Positions 8,450-17,056 of a stretch of DNA of 64,000 nt are shown here, in pieces (within the stretch, counting starts at the first letter, position 1; each line of letters opens with the position of its first letter). The translations under genes were made by a program, and so were the position numbers. This DNA comes from Microscilla marina ATCC 23134 (lineage in GTDB: Bacteria > Bacteroidota > Bacteroidia > Cytophagales > Microscillaceae), in contig NZ_AAWS01000030.1 of assembly GCF_000169175.1 (NCBI RefSeq), positions 44,428-108,427 of the forward strand, read 5' to 3'. Under the pieces are notes generated by a model. It did not search any database and was not told where the DNA came from. It was given only the letters and a program-made list of their open reading frames with translations.

Positions 8450-9385
8450 ATGCAAAAAATACTCATTACTGGTTCCAACGGTTTATTGGGTCAAAAGCTC
8501 CAGCAATTACTCATTACGTCGCCTTATAATACCACCGTAGAAGTACTGGCTACTTCGCGTGGCAACAATCGTTGCTCTATCACCAATGCCAATCTGCGTT
8601 ACCAGTCCATGGACATTACCAATCGTGAAGAGGTGATCGCAACCCTGACCGAGTTTAAACCAGATGCTGTGATACACACTGCTGCCATGACCCAGGTTGA
8701 TGACTGTGAGACTCAACGTGACTTGTGCTGGCAGCTCAATGTAAACAGTGTAGAGTATTTGATAGAGGCTTGCCAACAGCTAAAGCAAGCAGGAAAGGCG
8801 CCTTTCTTGGTTCATTTGTCTACTGACTTTATATTCGATGGGGCAGCTGGTCCTTACCATGAAGAAGCCACCGCCAACCCGGTAAGTTATTATGGCGAAA
8901 GCAAACTAGCCGCTGAACAGGCTTTGCTGGCAAGCAATATACAGTGGAGCATTGCCCGTACCGTGCTGGTGTATGGCATAACCGAGGCTATGAGCCGCTC
9001 GAACATCATTTTGTGGGTGAAAAAATCGCTTGAAGAGGGCAAAACCATTCATGTAGTAAACGACCAATGGCGCACACCTACTCTTGCCGAAGACCTTGCT
9101 ATGGGGTGCTTCTTGATGGCCGACAAGAAAATTAGTGGTATTTTTAACATATCGGGCAAAGATTTTCTGACGCCCTACGAAATGGCGATTAAAACCGCAA
9201 AATACTTTAACCTCGATGCGTCATTAATTGTAAAAACCGATGCTTCACGGTTTTCGCAACCTGCCAAAAGACCACCAAAAACCGGGTTTATTCTTGATAA
9301 AGCAATCCAACAACTCAATTATGCGCCGCGCTCGTTCGATGAAGGCATTGCTATTCTTGACCAACAGCTCAAGGCCACAGTATAG
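8450..9385 (+). CDS. RmlD-like dTDP-4-dehydrorhamnose reductase / sugar-nucleotide SDR
   Basis: 311 residues, an extended short-chain dehydrogenase of the RmlD substrate-binding family. The NAD(P)-binding motif is GSNGLLG (8-14). HTAAMTQVDDCE (76-87) and STDFIFDG (124-131) are typical RmlD segments, and the catalytic pair is Tyr148-x3-Lys152 (YGESK). RmlD reduces dTDP-4-keto-L-rhamnose to dTDP-L-rhamnose, but no rmlABC genes are near, so it could act on another nucleotide sugar. It is a single-gene unit with its own promoter. Confidence 0.85.
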   Translation: MQKILITGSNGLLGQKLQQLLITSPYNTTVEVLATSRGNNRCSITNANLRYQSMDITNREEVIATLTEFKPDAVIHTAAMTQVDDCETQRDLCWQLNVNSVEYLIEACQQLKQAGKAPFLVHLSTDFIFDGAAGPYHEEATANPVSYYGESKLAAEQALLASNIQWSIARTVLVYGITEAMSRSNIILWVKKSLEEGKTIHVVNDQWRTPTLAEDLAMGCFLMADKKISGIFNISGKDFLTPYEMAIKTAKYFNLDASLIVKTDASRFSQPAKRPPKTGFILDKAIQQLNYAPRSFDEGIAILDQQLKATV

Positions 9386-9448
9386 GGTTGGGCTACTATA
9401 AAGCATACCAGAAAATAGGGGTGTATGCGCGAAAATCTTGATATTGTT

Positions 9449-9563
9449 TAATCAATTTGCTTTTTTTTGCGTATACATTTCGCTATTTTTGTTGTTATAG
9501 CATTTTCTGCTCAATTTTTGTTCTTCCCAGTAGTATATTATTTTAAATGAGCAAATTGAATCA
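9449..9563. promoter_or_regulatory. Control region of the NACHT-LRR gene: separated inverted arms around a -7 box
   Basis: AATCAATTTGCT (9451-9461 area) and GAGCAAATTGAATC (9549-9562) are inverted copies of one another about 90 bases apart. Between them is TATTTTTG (9484-9491), which fits the -7 consensus, although no well-spaced TTG precedes it. The leader before the ATG at 9686 would be about 190 bases long. Paired inverted sites around a promoter could bind a looping or dimeric regulator; this is inference. Confidence 0.35.
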
Positions 9564-9685
9564 ATAAAGGCGGTTTTTGGTGTTTTAAAAACCCAAATAA
9601 TTTTATTGATTTCTAATCGTACAAAAAATAATGCGTGGAGCTTGTATGATTGTTAATTTGCCTAACCCTATAAGCTTTAGAAACA

Positions 9686-11371
9686 ATGAGCCTACAAGAA
9701 ACAAAAAATGGGCTGTACGCTTACTACACAAAATACGAAATAAAGCGCGCACTCAAATACTATGTTCCTACGCACTGTCAGAATATAGCCCCCACCTTAG
9801 AGAACAACCCTGACAATCAGTTTGCCTTTGTTACACGACAGTTATTGATTCCGTTTTTTATCAATCGCAACATCAAAGACTCAATGTATCGAGATAAGTT
9901 TTACATCATTTTGGCAGAGGCTGGAATGGGTAAAACAACCTTTATGTTAAACTTGTACACCAAATACGCCGAAAAGCTGGCAGATACCGATTATCAAATC
10001 AAAATTTTTCCGTTGAGTTTTCCTAATGCAATGGAGCAGGTAGAGAAAATTCCAAAAGCAGAACGCCCCAATACCATTTTATTATTAGACGCATTTGACG
10101 AAGACAGTGACGCTATCAAGGCTCATCAAAAAAGGCTGCACTACATTCTGCAAAAAGTGGCTGATTTTAAAGAAGTGGTTTTTACCTGTCGTACCCAGTT
10201 TTTTCCGCGCGAAGAAGAAGAGTCAGGAGAAACCGGCTTGTTAAAGTTTAAATACAAAGAAAATACTTACCAGTTTCGAAAGCTTTATTTGTCTCCTTTC
10301 AACGAAGAAGACATCAAAACATACCTTAAGAAGAACTACTCGTTTTTGAACATTCTGAAGCGCAAAAAAGCCGAAAAAATAGTGTTGCATTCGCCCAACC
10401 TGATGGTGCGCCCTATGCTGTTGCGCTATATCGACGACCTCATCAAAAGCCGGGACAACTACAGCTCTACTTATCAGATTTATACCGAACTGATTGCCAA
10501 ATGGATAGAACGTGAAGTACAACGCCGGGGAACGAACAAAGAAAAGTATCGCCGCGACTTGTACAAATTTTCGCGTGAGGTGGCCATTGATATGTACACA
10601 CACCGCAAGCGCAGAGGTGGCTTTGTGATCACTGATGATGAACTAAAAGTACTGGCCGAGCAAAACAATGTAGATTTGGGCACGCTTGAGCTCAAAACAA
10701 GGGCATTGTTGCACATGAACACGTTGCACCAGTGTACTTTTGCCCACAAATCTATCCTGGAGTACTTCTTGGTAACCGAGGCTTTTTACAACCTCCAGTT
10801 TGCCAAGCAGCTCGACTTGAGCGATCTGGAACAAGGAGAACAGTTACGTGAAGAAATGTTTTTTGAGAAAGCTAAATCATTATTTGGACGTTATAAAACC
10901 TATGATTCGGGCAAGAGCAAGGATTTTGTGAATATAAAACCTGCCGAGCTCGAAAAAATCAAACACGCGGCATTGCTCAAGATAGATGCCCACGACGTAC
11001 AAGTATTGCGCACTTTCAAGAGTTTGGGTTTGTTGCAAATCAACGATATTCAAGTAGATGTTGATCAGTTAGACCAGTTCTTGTACCAAAACCATTTGGA
11101 CTTAAGCGCCAAAGGTTTGACCCAAATCAGTGACCTTCAGTTTTTGACCAACCTGGAAAAACTGGATTTGAGTAATAACCAAATTACTGACTTGACTCCG
11201 CTCAAAAACCTGAAGCGTTTAAAACAGCTTAATTTGTACTCAAATAAGGTAAAAGATATAAGTATTTTGAGCGAATTGCCTAACCTCGAAGAGGTCAACA
11301 TTCAGGAGAACCCTATAGACCCACATACTTCGGGCAATGTGAGTGGCTCTTATGCTGAGGTAGCGCTTTAG
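9686..11371 (+). CDS. NACHT-type STAND NTPase with C-terminal leucine-rich repeats (bacterial NLR-like)
   Basis: 561 residues, soluble. Residues 1-70 are a short N-terminal region with no domain I recognise. The NTPase has Walker A AEAGMGKTT (77-85), Walker B ILLLDAFDED (131-140) with the doubled acidic pattern typical of NACHT, a sensor-like FTCRTQFF (166-173) and the conserved NACHT winged-helix signature FAHKSILEYF (352-361). Residues 460-545 form about four leucine-rich repeats of the internalin type (LEKLDLSNNQITDL and similar). NACHT proteins oligomerise when a sensor domain is engaged; several bacterial ones give phage resistance. The effector is unclear because the N-terminus is short and no partner gene is adjacent. 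It is monocistronic with a strong terminator. Confidence 0.87.
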   Translation: MSLQETKNGLYAYYTKYEIKRALKYYVPTHCQNIAPTLENNPDNQFAFVTRQLLIPFFINRNIKDSMYRDKFYIILAEAGMGKTTFMLNLYTKYAEKLADTDYQIKIFPLSFPNAMEQVEKIPKAERPNTILLLDAFDEDSDAIKAHQKRLHYILQKVADFKEVVFTCRTQFFPREEEESGETGLLKFKYKENTYQFRKLYLSPFNEEDIKTYLKKNYSFLNILKRKKAEKIVLHSPNLMVRPMLLRYIDDLIKSRDNYSSTYQIYTELIAKWIEREVQRRGTNKEKYRRDLYKFSREVAIDMYTHRKRRGGFVITDDELKVLAEQNNVDLGTLELKTRALLHMNTLHQCTFAHKSILEYFLVTEAFYNLQFAKQLDLSDLEQGEQLREEMFFEKAKSLFGRYKTYDSGKSKDFVNIKPAELEKIKHAALLKIDAHDVQVLRTFKSLGLLQINDIQVDVDQLDQFLYQNHLDLSAKGLTQISDLQFLTNLEKLDLSNNQITDLTPLKNLKRLKQLNLYSNKVKDISILSELPNLEEVNIQENPIDPHTSGNVSGSYAEVAL

Positions 11372-11395
11372 CAAAAATAAAACAAGACAAAATAA

Positions 11396-11435
11396 AAAAC
11401 GAGTGATGGAACCAATGCTGTCACTCGTTTTTTTA
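11396..11435 (+). terminator. Rho-independent terminator of the NACHT-LRR gene
   Basis: AAAACGAGTGA (11397-11407) pairs with TCACTCGTTTT (11421-11431) across a 13-base loop, and a T tract follows. It begins 25 bases after the stop codon, so the gene is transcribed alone. Confidence 0.88.
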
Positions 11436-11558
11436 TGCTTTTTACTTTCGATTACCCGCCTTTTTTGAATTCTTGCCTTGTATTTAACCTTCGTTTGGGC
11501 ATAATGCCTATATTCGTGTTTTTTATGCATCCAAATTGATTACACAAAATATAAAATT

Positions 11559-13547
11559 ATGCAAAAAACACTATTCCTGCTATTTACTTTGTGGTGGGTT
11601 TTTGGCGTAAGCCATGCCCAAAAACCTGACACTACCCGGTGGTCGGTAACGATGGGCACAAAACAAGTGGGCTTTTTGAAAAAATGGAAAAATGTAGATG
11701 GTACCTTCTCCGAATGGTTTCAGTTCAACGACCGGGGGCGAGGCGATAGCACGGTAGGTACTTATAGTTATGACAAAGATGGTTACATTACCATGATAGA
11801 TGCACGAGGGGTAGATTATTATAAAAAGCCAGTATATGAAAGGTATGGTTTTAAACGGGAAGAGGCTTTTTGGGAAAACAATGTAGAAAAGGGCAAAGAA
11901 GGGGTGCGCAGAAAAGCACAATATGTAGCCCTCAATATTTCGTTGGGTACCTCATACCAGGCTTATTTTAACAACCCTAAACGCATCATTCAGCACTTGC
12001 CCAGTGGCAGCTCTACCCTTAAGGTGTTGCAAAATCATATTTTACGCGATGGCAGAAAAGTAAAGCTGGTGAGAATAAGTGGATTGGGGTTGGCACCTAA
12101 ATATATATGGCTGAACAAGAATAATGAGTTTTTTGCTGCTCCGGGCGAGTGGTTTTCTATGGTAAAGCTGGGCTATGAGGGTTTTACCAAAGAATTGCAC
12201 AAGATCACAAAAATGTACCGTGATAGTTATTACAAAGAGTTGGCCTCTCAACTACGCCATAAAATCTCCAAAGGGTTGCTTATTACCAATGCTCAGGTGT
12301 TTGACCCAGTGGCTGGTAAACTGTACCCCAAAAGTAGTATTTTAATAGCCAAAAGTAAGATTCAACAAGTAGCTTACGGCAAAAAACTGAAGGCACCCGA
12401 AGGCTACCAAAAGATCAATGCCAGAGGGAAGTTTGCTATGCCGGGTTTGTGGGACATGCACGTGCACTACACCAGCGAAACCGACGGATTGCTACACCTT
12501 GCTTGTGGGGTAACCAATGTACGCGACATGGGCAACAGCGAGGCATTGCTTGCCCGCAAAAAGGCTATAGAGGCTGGTACAGTGCTGGGACCACGCATTC
12601 AGGCAATGGCTGGCTTTATAGATGGAGCAGGCAAATATGCAGGCCCCATAGGTAGCAAAGTTCACAATGTAAAAGAAGGCGTTGCAGCGGTGCAGGCGTA
12701 TGCCAGTAAAGGATATCAGCAAATTAAGTTGTATAGCTCTTTGAAACCCGCATGGGTAAAGCCACTGGCCGAAGAAGCCCATCGCCTCAAAATGAGGGTA
12801 AGTGGACACATTCCATCGTTTATGCTTGCCGAAGAAGCGGTAAAAGCGGGCTATAATGAAATACAGCATGCCAATATGTTGTTTTTAAACTTTTATGGCA
12901 AAAAACTGGATACCCGCACCCCTGTAAGGTTTAGCGCGGTGGCACAACGCGGACATCAATTTGATTTTGACTCGCCCCAGTTCAAGGCATTTGTACAATT
13001 GCTTAAGCAAAAAAATGTAGTGATTGACCCTACAGTTACTATATTTGAAAATATGTTTGTAGGTACCAAGGGTGAGTTTCGACCTTCGATGAAAAGAGTA
13101 GCCAAACGTTTGCCTTTGAACATACAACGCTCTATGCAGGCTGGATCATCGCTTGAAGTACCCGAAGGTCAGGGAGCTAATTACGAAAAATCTTTTGCCA
13201 ACATGCTCAAAATGGTAAAAGTAATGCACCAAAATAACATTACGGTAGTGCCGGGTACCGATAGTTTTGTGGGTTTTACTTTGCATCGTGAACTTGAAAA
13301 TTATGTGAAAGCGGGTATTCCGGCAGCAGAGGTACTCAAAATGGCCACCATTACCTCGGCAAAGGTGGCAGGGCGAGCCACCAAATATGGCACTATAGCC
13401 AAAGGCAAGGCCGCTGACATTATCTTGATCAGTGGCAACCCACTCAAAAACATAGCAGATGTGGGCAAGGTAGCCATTACGATCAAAAACCAAGACATTT
13501 ACTACACCAAAGAGTTGTTCAAAGCAGTATCTGTTAAGTATTTTTAA
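11559..13547 (+). CDS. Secreted amidohydrolase-superfamily protein with an extra N-terminal domain
   Basis: 662 residues. A signal peptide (MQKTLFLLFTLWWVFGVSHAQ) predicts export. Residues 22-235 are a domain I cannot assign, possibly beta-rich. The C-terminal two thirds are an imidazolonepropionase/prolidase-like amidohydrolase: LLITNAQVFDPVAGK, HVH metal ligands (301, 303), likely carboxylated Lys390, ligands His417 and His437, and catalytic Asp568 in PGTDSF. Such enzymes hydrolyse C-N bonds in cyclic amides or dipeptides; the substrate here is unknown. The start follows an AT-rich leader without a clear ribosome site, as is usual in this phylum. Confidence 0.85.
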   Translation: MQKTLFLLFTLWWVFGVSHAQKPDTTRWSVTMGTKQVGFLKKWKNVDGTFSEWFQFNDRGRGDSTVGTYSYDKDGYITMIDARGVDYYKKPVYERYGFKREEAFWENNVEKGKEGVRRKAQYVALNISLGTSYQAYFNNPKRIIQHLPSGSSTLKVLQNHILRDGRKVKLVRISGLGLAPKYIWLNKNNEFFAAPGEWFSMVKLGYEGFTKELHKITKMYRDSYYKELASQLRHKISKGLLITNAQVFDPVAGKLYPKSSILIAKSKIQQVAYGKKLKAPEGYQKINARGKFAMPGLWDMHVHYTSETDGLLHLACGVTNVRDMGNSEALLARKKAIEAGTVLGPRIQAMAGFIDGAGKYAGPIGSKVHNVKEGVAAVQAYASKGYQQIKLYSSLKPAWVKPLAEEAHRLKMRVSGHIPSFMLAEEAVKAGYNEIQHANMLFLNFYGKKLDTRTPVRFSAVAQRGHQFDFDSPQFKAFVQLLKQKNVVIDPTVTIFENMFVGTKGEFRPSMKRVAKRLPLNIQRSMQAGSSLEVPEGQGANYEKSFANMLKMVKVMHQNNITVVPGTDSFVGFTLHRELENYVKAGIPAAEVLKMATITSAKVAGRATKYGTIAKGKAADIILISGNPLKNIADVGKVAITIKNQDIYYTKELFKAVSVKYF

Positions 13548-13723
13548 TAGATAGCTTTTTAACTTGTAGTTTTTTACTTTTCGAAAAATTAAGAAAAACT
13601 GTATACAATTGACGCTCAATTATTGGAGTTACAGGTGTTTGAAAATAATTGTGTTATACAATTGATAGTTGCTTATAAACCAAGCCTGTGAGCTCAGGGT
13701 GGCCAAACAGGTGAAGACTTACG

Positions 13724-13756
13724 GCACCGATTGATTACATCAGTATCCAAGTCCAT
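13724..13756 (+). repeat. Short dispersed repeat, copy 6
   Basis: GCACCGATTGATTACATCAG followed by TATCCAAGTCC, a diverged copy of the core. It lies in the 422-base gap 13548-13969, which contains no gene that I can support. Confidence 0.55.
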
Positions 13757-13969
13757 GCCTGCAAAGGCTACCAACCTAGTACACTTGCTCTTAAATAGGT
13801 AAATAGAGTATTTAAGTGTGTTTTGTTTTCTGATGAATTTTAAAAATTGAGCATAGCCAAAGCTACGTGATATTTTTGAAGTGAAATCAGGGGGCAAAAA
13901 ACACAAAATAGACTTTACAAATTTAGGAGCTGGTGTACTAGATAAACCAAAATAACAAAAATTAGAACA

Positions 13970-14791
13970 ATGAATTATACCAAAGAACAAACTGCCAACC
14001 TACAAGAACAAACTTTTGCTTACATTACAGTAGAAGAAAAAGACCATTTATTGACTATTACATTGAATCGCCCCAAGGCACGCAATGCGATGAGCCCCAC
14101 TATGATACGTGAGTATGCCTATGCCATGAGCTATGCTCACCACCATGCGCATATTTGGGCGGTAGTGTTTGCTGCCAATGGGAAGGTATGGTGTGCCGGA
14201 GCCGACCTCAAGGCTATGCGAGGCAAAGAAGAAGCCAACGATAGCACTGTTCCTACGCCTGATACCCCTATAGTGATGGCAGAGTTATTTACCAAAATTC
14301 ATAAACCTGTAATAGCTAAAGTACACGCTCCAGTATACGCCGGAGGCTTTTTGCTCATTGGAGGGTGTACTTATGTGGTGTCTACCGAAGCGGCTACTTT
14401 TACCTTACCCGAAGTAAAACGTGGGTTGTTTCCTTTTCAGGTAATGGCAAGCTTGATGAAGTTTATGCCTGCGCGCCAAGTACTTGATTTTTGTATCAGG
14501 GCTAAAAGTTTGAGTGCTCAAGAAGCCCTGGAAGCAGGCTTGGTTACTCAATTGGCAGCACCTGACAAGCTCGACGAAGCTGTAGATGCCTTGGTGCAAG
14601 AGATTTTTGCTAACTCGCCTTCAGCGGTACGCTTGGGTCTTAAGGCGTTTGACGAAATGAGAAATATCAGTGAGAGTGAACAACAGGCTTATCTGGCCAA
14701 CATGTTGGGGCAAACCATCATGACCAAGGATGCTCAAGAAGGACTTAAGGCTTTTGCCGAAAAACGCACGCCTGCTTGGACAGGAGAATAA
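13970..14791 (+). CDS. Enoyl-CoA hydratase/isomerase (crotonase) family protein
   Basis: 273 residues. The crotonase fold shows in LNRPKARNAMS (32-42), the oxyanion-hole segment CAGADLKA (75-82) and VHAPVYAGG (118-126). Of the two catalytic glutamates of enoyl-CoA hydratase, the second is present as Glu148 in LPEVKRGLFP. The first, in the GGGCELA position, is a Leu here (AGGFLLI). Loss of one glutamate is common in isomerases and other crotonases, so classical hydratase activity is doubtful. It acts on acyl-CoA thioesters in the cytoplasm. No beta-oxidation genes adjoin it. Confidence 0.88.
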   Translation: MNYTKEQTANLQEQTFAYITVEEKDHLLTITLNRPKARNAMSPTMIREYAYAMSYAHHHAHIWAVVFAANGKVWCAGADLKAMRGKEEANDSTVPTPDTPIVMAELFTKIHKPVIAKVHAPVYAGGFLLIGGCTYVVSTEAATFTLPEVKRGLFPFQVMASLMKFMPARQVLDFCIRAKSLSAQEALEAGLVTQLAAPDKLDEAVDALVQEIFANSPSAVRLGLKAFDEMRNISESEQQAYLANMLGQTIMTKDAQEGLKAFAEKRTPAWTGE

Positions 14792-14859
14792 GAGGGGCCC
14801 ATCAGGTTTAACCAAAGGTGTTATTTAAAGCTTCTCATGATAAGAAAGTTTCCAGACTT

Positions 14860-14904
14860 AGAGTATGTTTAAATTGTTAGCGTGAAGGTTTTTAAACATA
14901 CTCT
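14860..14904. terminator. Hairpin between convergent genes, probable terminator
   Basis: AGAGTATGTTTAAA (14860-14873) is a perfect inverted match to TTTAAACATACTCT (14891-14904), with a 17-base loop. It lies between the crotonase gene and the convergent membrane-protein gene. No long T tract follows on either strand, so termination is likely but not certain. Confidence 0.6.
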
Positions 14905-14964
14905 TACTACTGTTATACCAACCATTGTATCAGGGCTGTGTTTGAAGTAAAGCCTGGAGGCTTT

Positions 14965-15537
14965 TTAAGTAAAAAGAAAAATGATAAACAATACCAAAAA
15001 CACGATGCCTATCACCAAAAAATATTTCGCTACGGCAGCCTGGGGATCTTCCCATACTTGTATTCTTACACTTTTTGGGTGGTAGTAGAGGCTTTTACTG
15101 AGTGATTTTTCGCCGTAAATTTCCAGGTAAAGTGAATCGTTTTTTTGACGGTTTTTAAACATCCACGATTCCGATTCTTCTTTTTCTGTCCAGGTACCGT
15201 CAGAGTCGTGTCCTGTTTCCCACCAATATTCGTTTTCAAACTCATTGATGCGACGGTCTTCACTGTCGTACATTTCAGCCATTAAGTATATGAAATCACC
15301 GTTGACATGGGTCATATGAGGGTAAACCGACATTTTTAAACTGTAGATGCCTACCTTCTTCTTCACAGGAAATGAGGGAGTTACCAATGGTTTGGTTTTG
15401 CTAAGAGAGTCTATAGGTAGCTGAACATCGGCTACTTTGCGGCGTTTGGTGGTTTTGAAACTTACAAACAAGCAGGCTACGAAAATAAATAATAGCAACA
15501 GCCTGGCAAATAGTTTATCGCTGATTTTTCCTGCCAT
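14965..15537 (-). CDS. Two-span membrane protein of unknown function
   Basis: Encodes 190 residues from the ATG at 15537 (MAGKISDKLFAR); the open frame runs further upstream but lacks coding character there. A hydrophobic helix near residues 11-26 and another at the extreme C-terminus (YFLVIGIVFLVLFIIFLF) enclose an extracytoplasmic domain of about 120 residues that is rich in Trp and acidic residues (WWETGHDSDGTWTEKEESESW). I do not recognise the family. The bounded topology suggests an envelope protein. Confidence 0.6.
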   Translation of the reverse strand: MAGKISDKLFARLLLLFIFVACLFVSFKTTKRRKVADVQLPIDSLSKTKPLVTPSFPVKKKVGIYSLKMSVYPHMTHVNGDFIYLMAEMYDSEDRRINEFENEYWWETGHDSDGTWTEKEESESWMFKNRQKNDSLYLEIYGEKSLSKSLYYHPKSVRIQVWEDPQAAVAKYFLVIGIVFLVLFIIFLFT

Positions 15538-15830
15538 AAAGTTCAACGTTTGAATGAGGAATGTTAGAGTACTTAAAAATGGAGTTTTTGGGGCAGAAAA
15601 GCAAGCAGTGGAGGTAATAAAGTAAGAGGCAGTAGGGGGAGAGAAGGGCAAAAATAAAACTTGTCTAAGCGAGAGGTGAGGAGTGATACACTCAACAATA
15701 CACTCAGACAAGTTTTTAGGGTTTAGCAGGGGTTTGGGTGAATGCTTTGTTTATATAGAGCTGTAATATTTATCGTTCAAAAAGTTTTACAATATCAACA
15801 GCCCCTTTCTGTTTTATTACTAAATCAACA

Positions 15831-16037
15831 TTACATAGTAGTGTTAATTTCATCGTCTACGTCTGCGCGACCAGTGTCGTCATCGTCTTTAGGCGGAAAG
15901 CCAAACATAAACATAGGACCGAAGCTTGCTGGGCCGAATGGGTTCTTTTTGGGGTTAAATCCTCCTTTAATGTCTCTCAAGTCGTAGTTAGATAATTGGT
16001 CTTGAATATTTCCAAAGTTTCTTAAACTTCTTTTCAT
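15831..16037 (-). CDS. Small double-glycine leader-type peptide
   Basis: 68 residues. Residues 1-26 look like a leader ending in a double-glycine processing site: MKRSLRNFGNIQDQLSNYDL, then RDIKGG, with hydrophobic residues spaced as in bacteriocin and RiPP leaders of Bacteroidetes. The remaining 42 residues are rich in Pro, Phe and Gly, then acidic (KDDDDTGRADVDDEI), with no Cys and little Ser/Thr, so it is not an obvious lanthipeptide or sactipeptide core. No peptidase-ABC transporter or modifying enzyme is adjacent. It may be a secreted small protein exported by a C39-type transporter elsewhere. Calling it a real gene rests on the leader pattern. Confidence 0.45.
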   Translation of the reverse strand: MKRSLRNFGNIQDQLSNYDLRDIKGGFNPKKNPFGPASFGPMFMFGFPPKDDDDTGRADVDDEINTTM

Positions 16038-16424
16038 TATAATCAGTTTTAAAAGTTAAAAAGTGTGATATACCTTGCAATAAGCATTCGCAAGTTAATT
16101 TTTTTTATGAGAAAACAAAGAAATTGGAGCTAAATCTTCGGTTTACCCATAGATGTTTTAACAAATAAATAACGTTTTCTTATGCTTTATTTGGGTATTT
16201 TGCGCTGTTTTGGAATAAAAAACTATTTATGAGTATTTATACTTATAAAACGAACTTGTCCTGCCTAAAATAGTTACCTATTTCTTTATTTTTTGTAGTA
16301 CTTTTTGAGGATATTGCACTCAATTGAAGGGGATTATGTATACTTTCAGAGATTTATAATGGAGTGAATATAAATAATCCTTAAAAATATGATTATAAGA
16401 AGAATTCTGTAAAATAAACATTCA
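16038..16424. other. Non-coding interval between divergent genes
   Basis: 387 AT-rich bases separate the divergent double-glycine peptide and FHA genes. They should contain both promoters. I find no convincing TAnnTTTG/TTG pair and no repeat copy here. Confidence 0.5.
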
Positions 16425-16718
16425 ATGAAAATAGTAACAGTTGGCAGAGCGCCAGACAATAACATTATTTTGTTTGATGATAAGGTGTCGGGTAAGCATG
16501 CATCGTTTACCCTTACCGACAAACAAGAGTATTATGTGCAAGATTTTAACTCTACCAATGGCACTTTCGTTAACGGCAACAAAATAGGCAACGAGCCTTT
16601 TCAAATATTGCCTAAAGATACCGTGAAAATAGGTAAAACTATAGTGCCCTGGCAAACCTACCTGAGCGACCGGTTTGAACCCGCAAAAACTTTCCCAAAA
16701 GCGCCTGTTCGCCAATAA
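16425..16718 (+). CDS. Small FHA-domain protein
   Basis: 97 residues that are essentially one forkhead-associated domain, a phosphothreonine-peptide binding module. The signature residues are present: GRAPDNNI (7-14), S22-G-K-H25, and NSTNGTFVNG (42-51). The domain ends near residue 85 and the tail is short and basic. It implies Ser/Thr phosphorylation signalling in the cell, but no kinase lies nearby. A long hairpin follows the gene. Confidence 0.9.
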   Translation: MKIVTVGRAPDNNIILFDDKVSGKHASFTLTDKQEYYVQDFNSTNGTFVNGNKIGNEPFQILPKDTVKIGKTIVPWQTYLSDRFEPAKTFPKAPVRQ

Positions 16719-16765
16719 AGGTTTTTATAAACCGGGGCATTTTGGTGGCACCACCAGGTGATGTT

Positions 16766-16809
16766 GGGAGTAACCAAAAAAATAAAGCGTGTATTTTTTG
16801 GTTACTCCC
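16766..16809. terminator. Long perfect hairpin after the FHA gene
   Basis: GGGAGTAACCAAAAAA pairs with TTTTTTGGTTACTCCC over 16 bases with a loop of about 12 (16766-16809). The stem contains its own A and T tracts. No T run follows the stem, so it could be a transcript-stabilising hairpin as well as a terminator. Confidence 0.6.
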
Positions 16810-16917
16810 TTATTGTTGTCATGTCTGTGCTTTGGTTGCATACAGCGGCATAGATGTGGTACAAACTTAAAAAAGATATACAAAGTATTGACAACTTTTC
16901 TAATTTACTTCGCTGGG

Positions 16918-16949
16918 TTGATTTCATTCCTTGAATTTGTTTAGATTTG
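16918..16949 (+). promoter_or_regulatory. Candidate promoter of the TPR regulator
   Basis: TTG (16918-16920), a 21-base spacer, and TAGATTTG (16942-16949) fit the Bacteroidetes consensus. It lies 108 bases before the ATG. Confidence 0.45.
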
Positions 16950-17056
16950 CCGGATTAATTATAGATAATTCAAGAGCCTGTAATATGCCTTACCTGATCA
17001 TAGGTGTGGTTTTGGGGGAAATGATTCTTGAACTAACCACAGAAGTAATATAAAAA

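Noticed and set aside
9631..9813. 60-codon frame overlapping the NACHT gene start
   Set aside because: It is out of frame with the NACHT protein, and its second half is a shifted reading of that gene's first codons.
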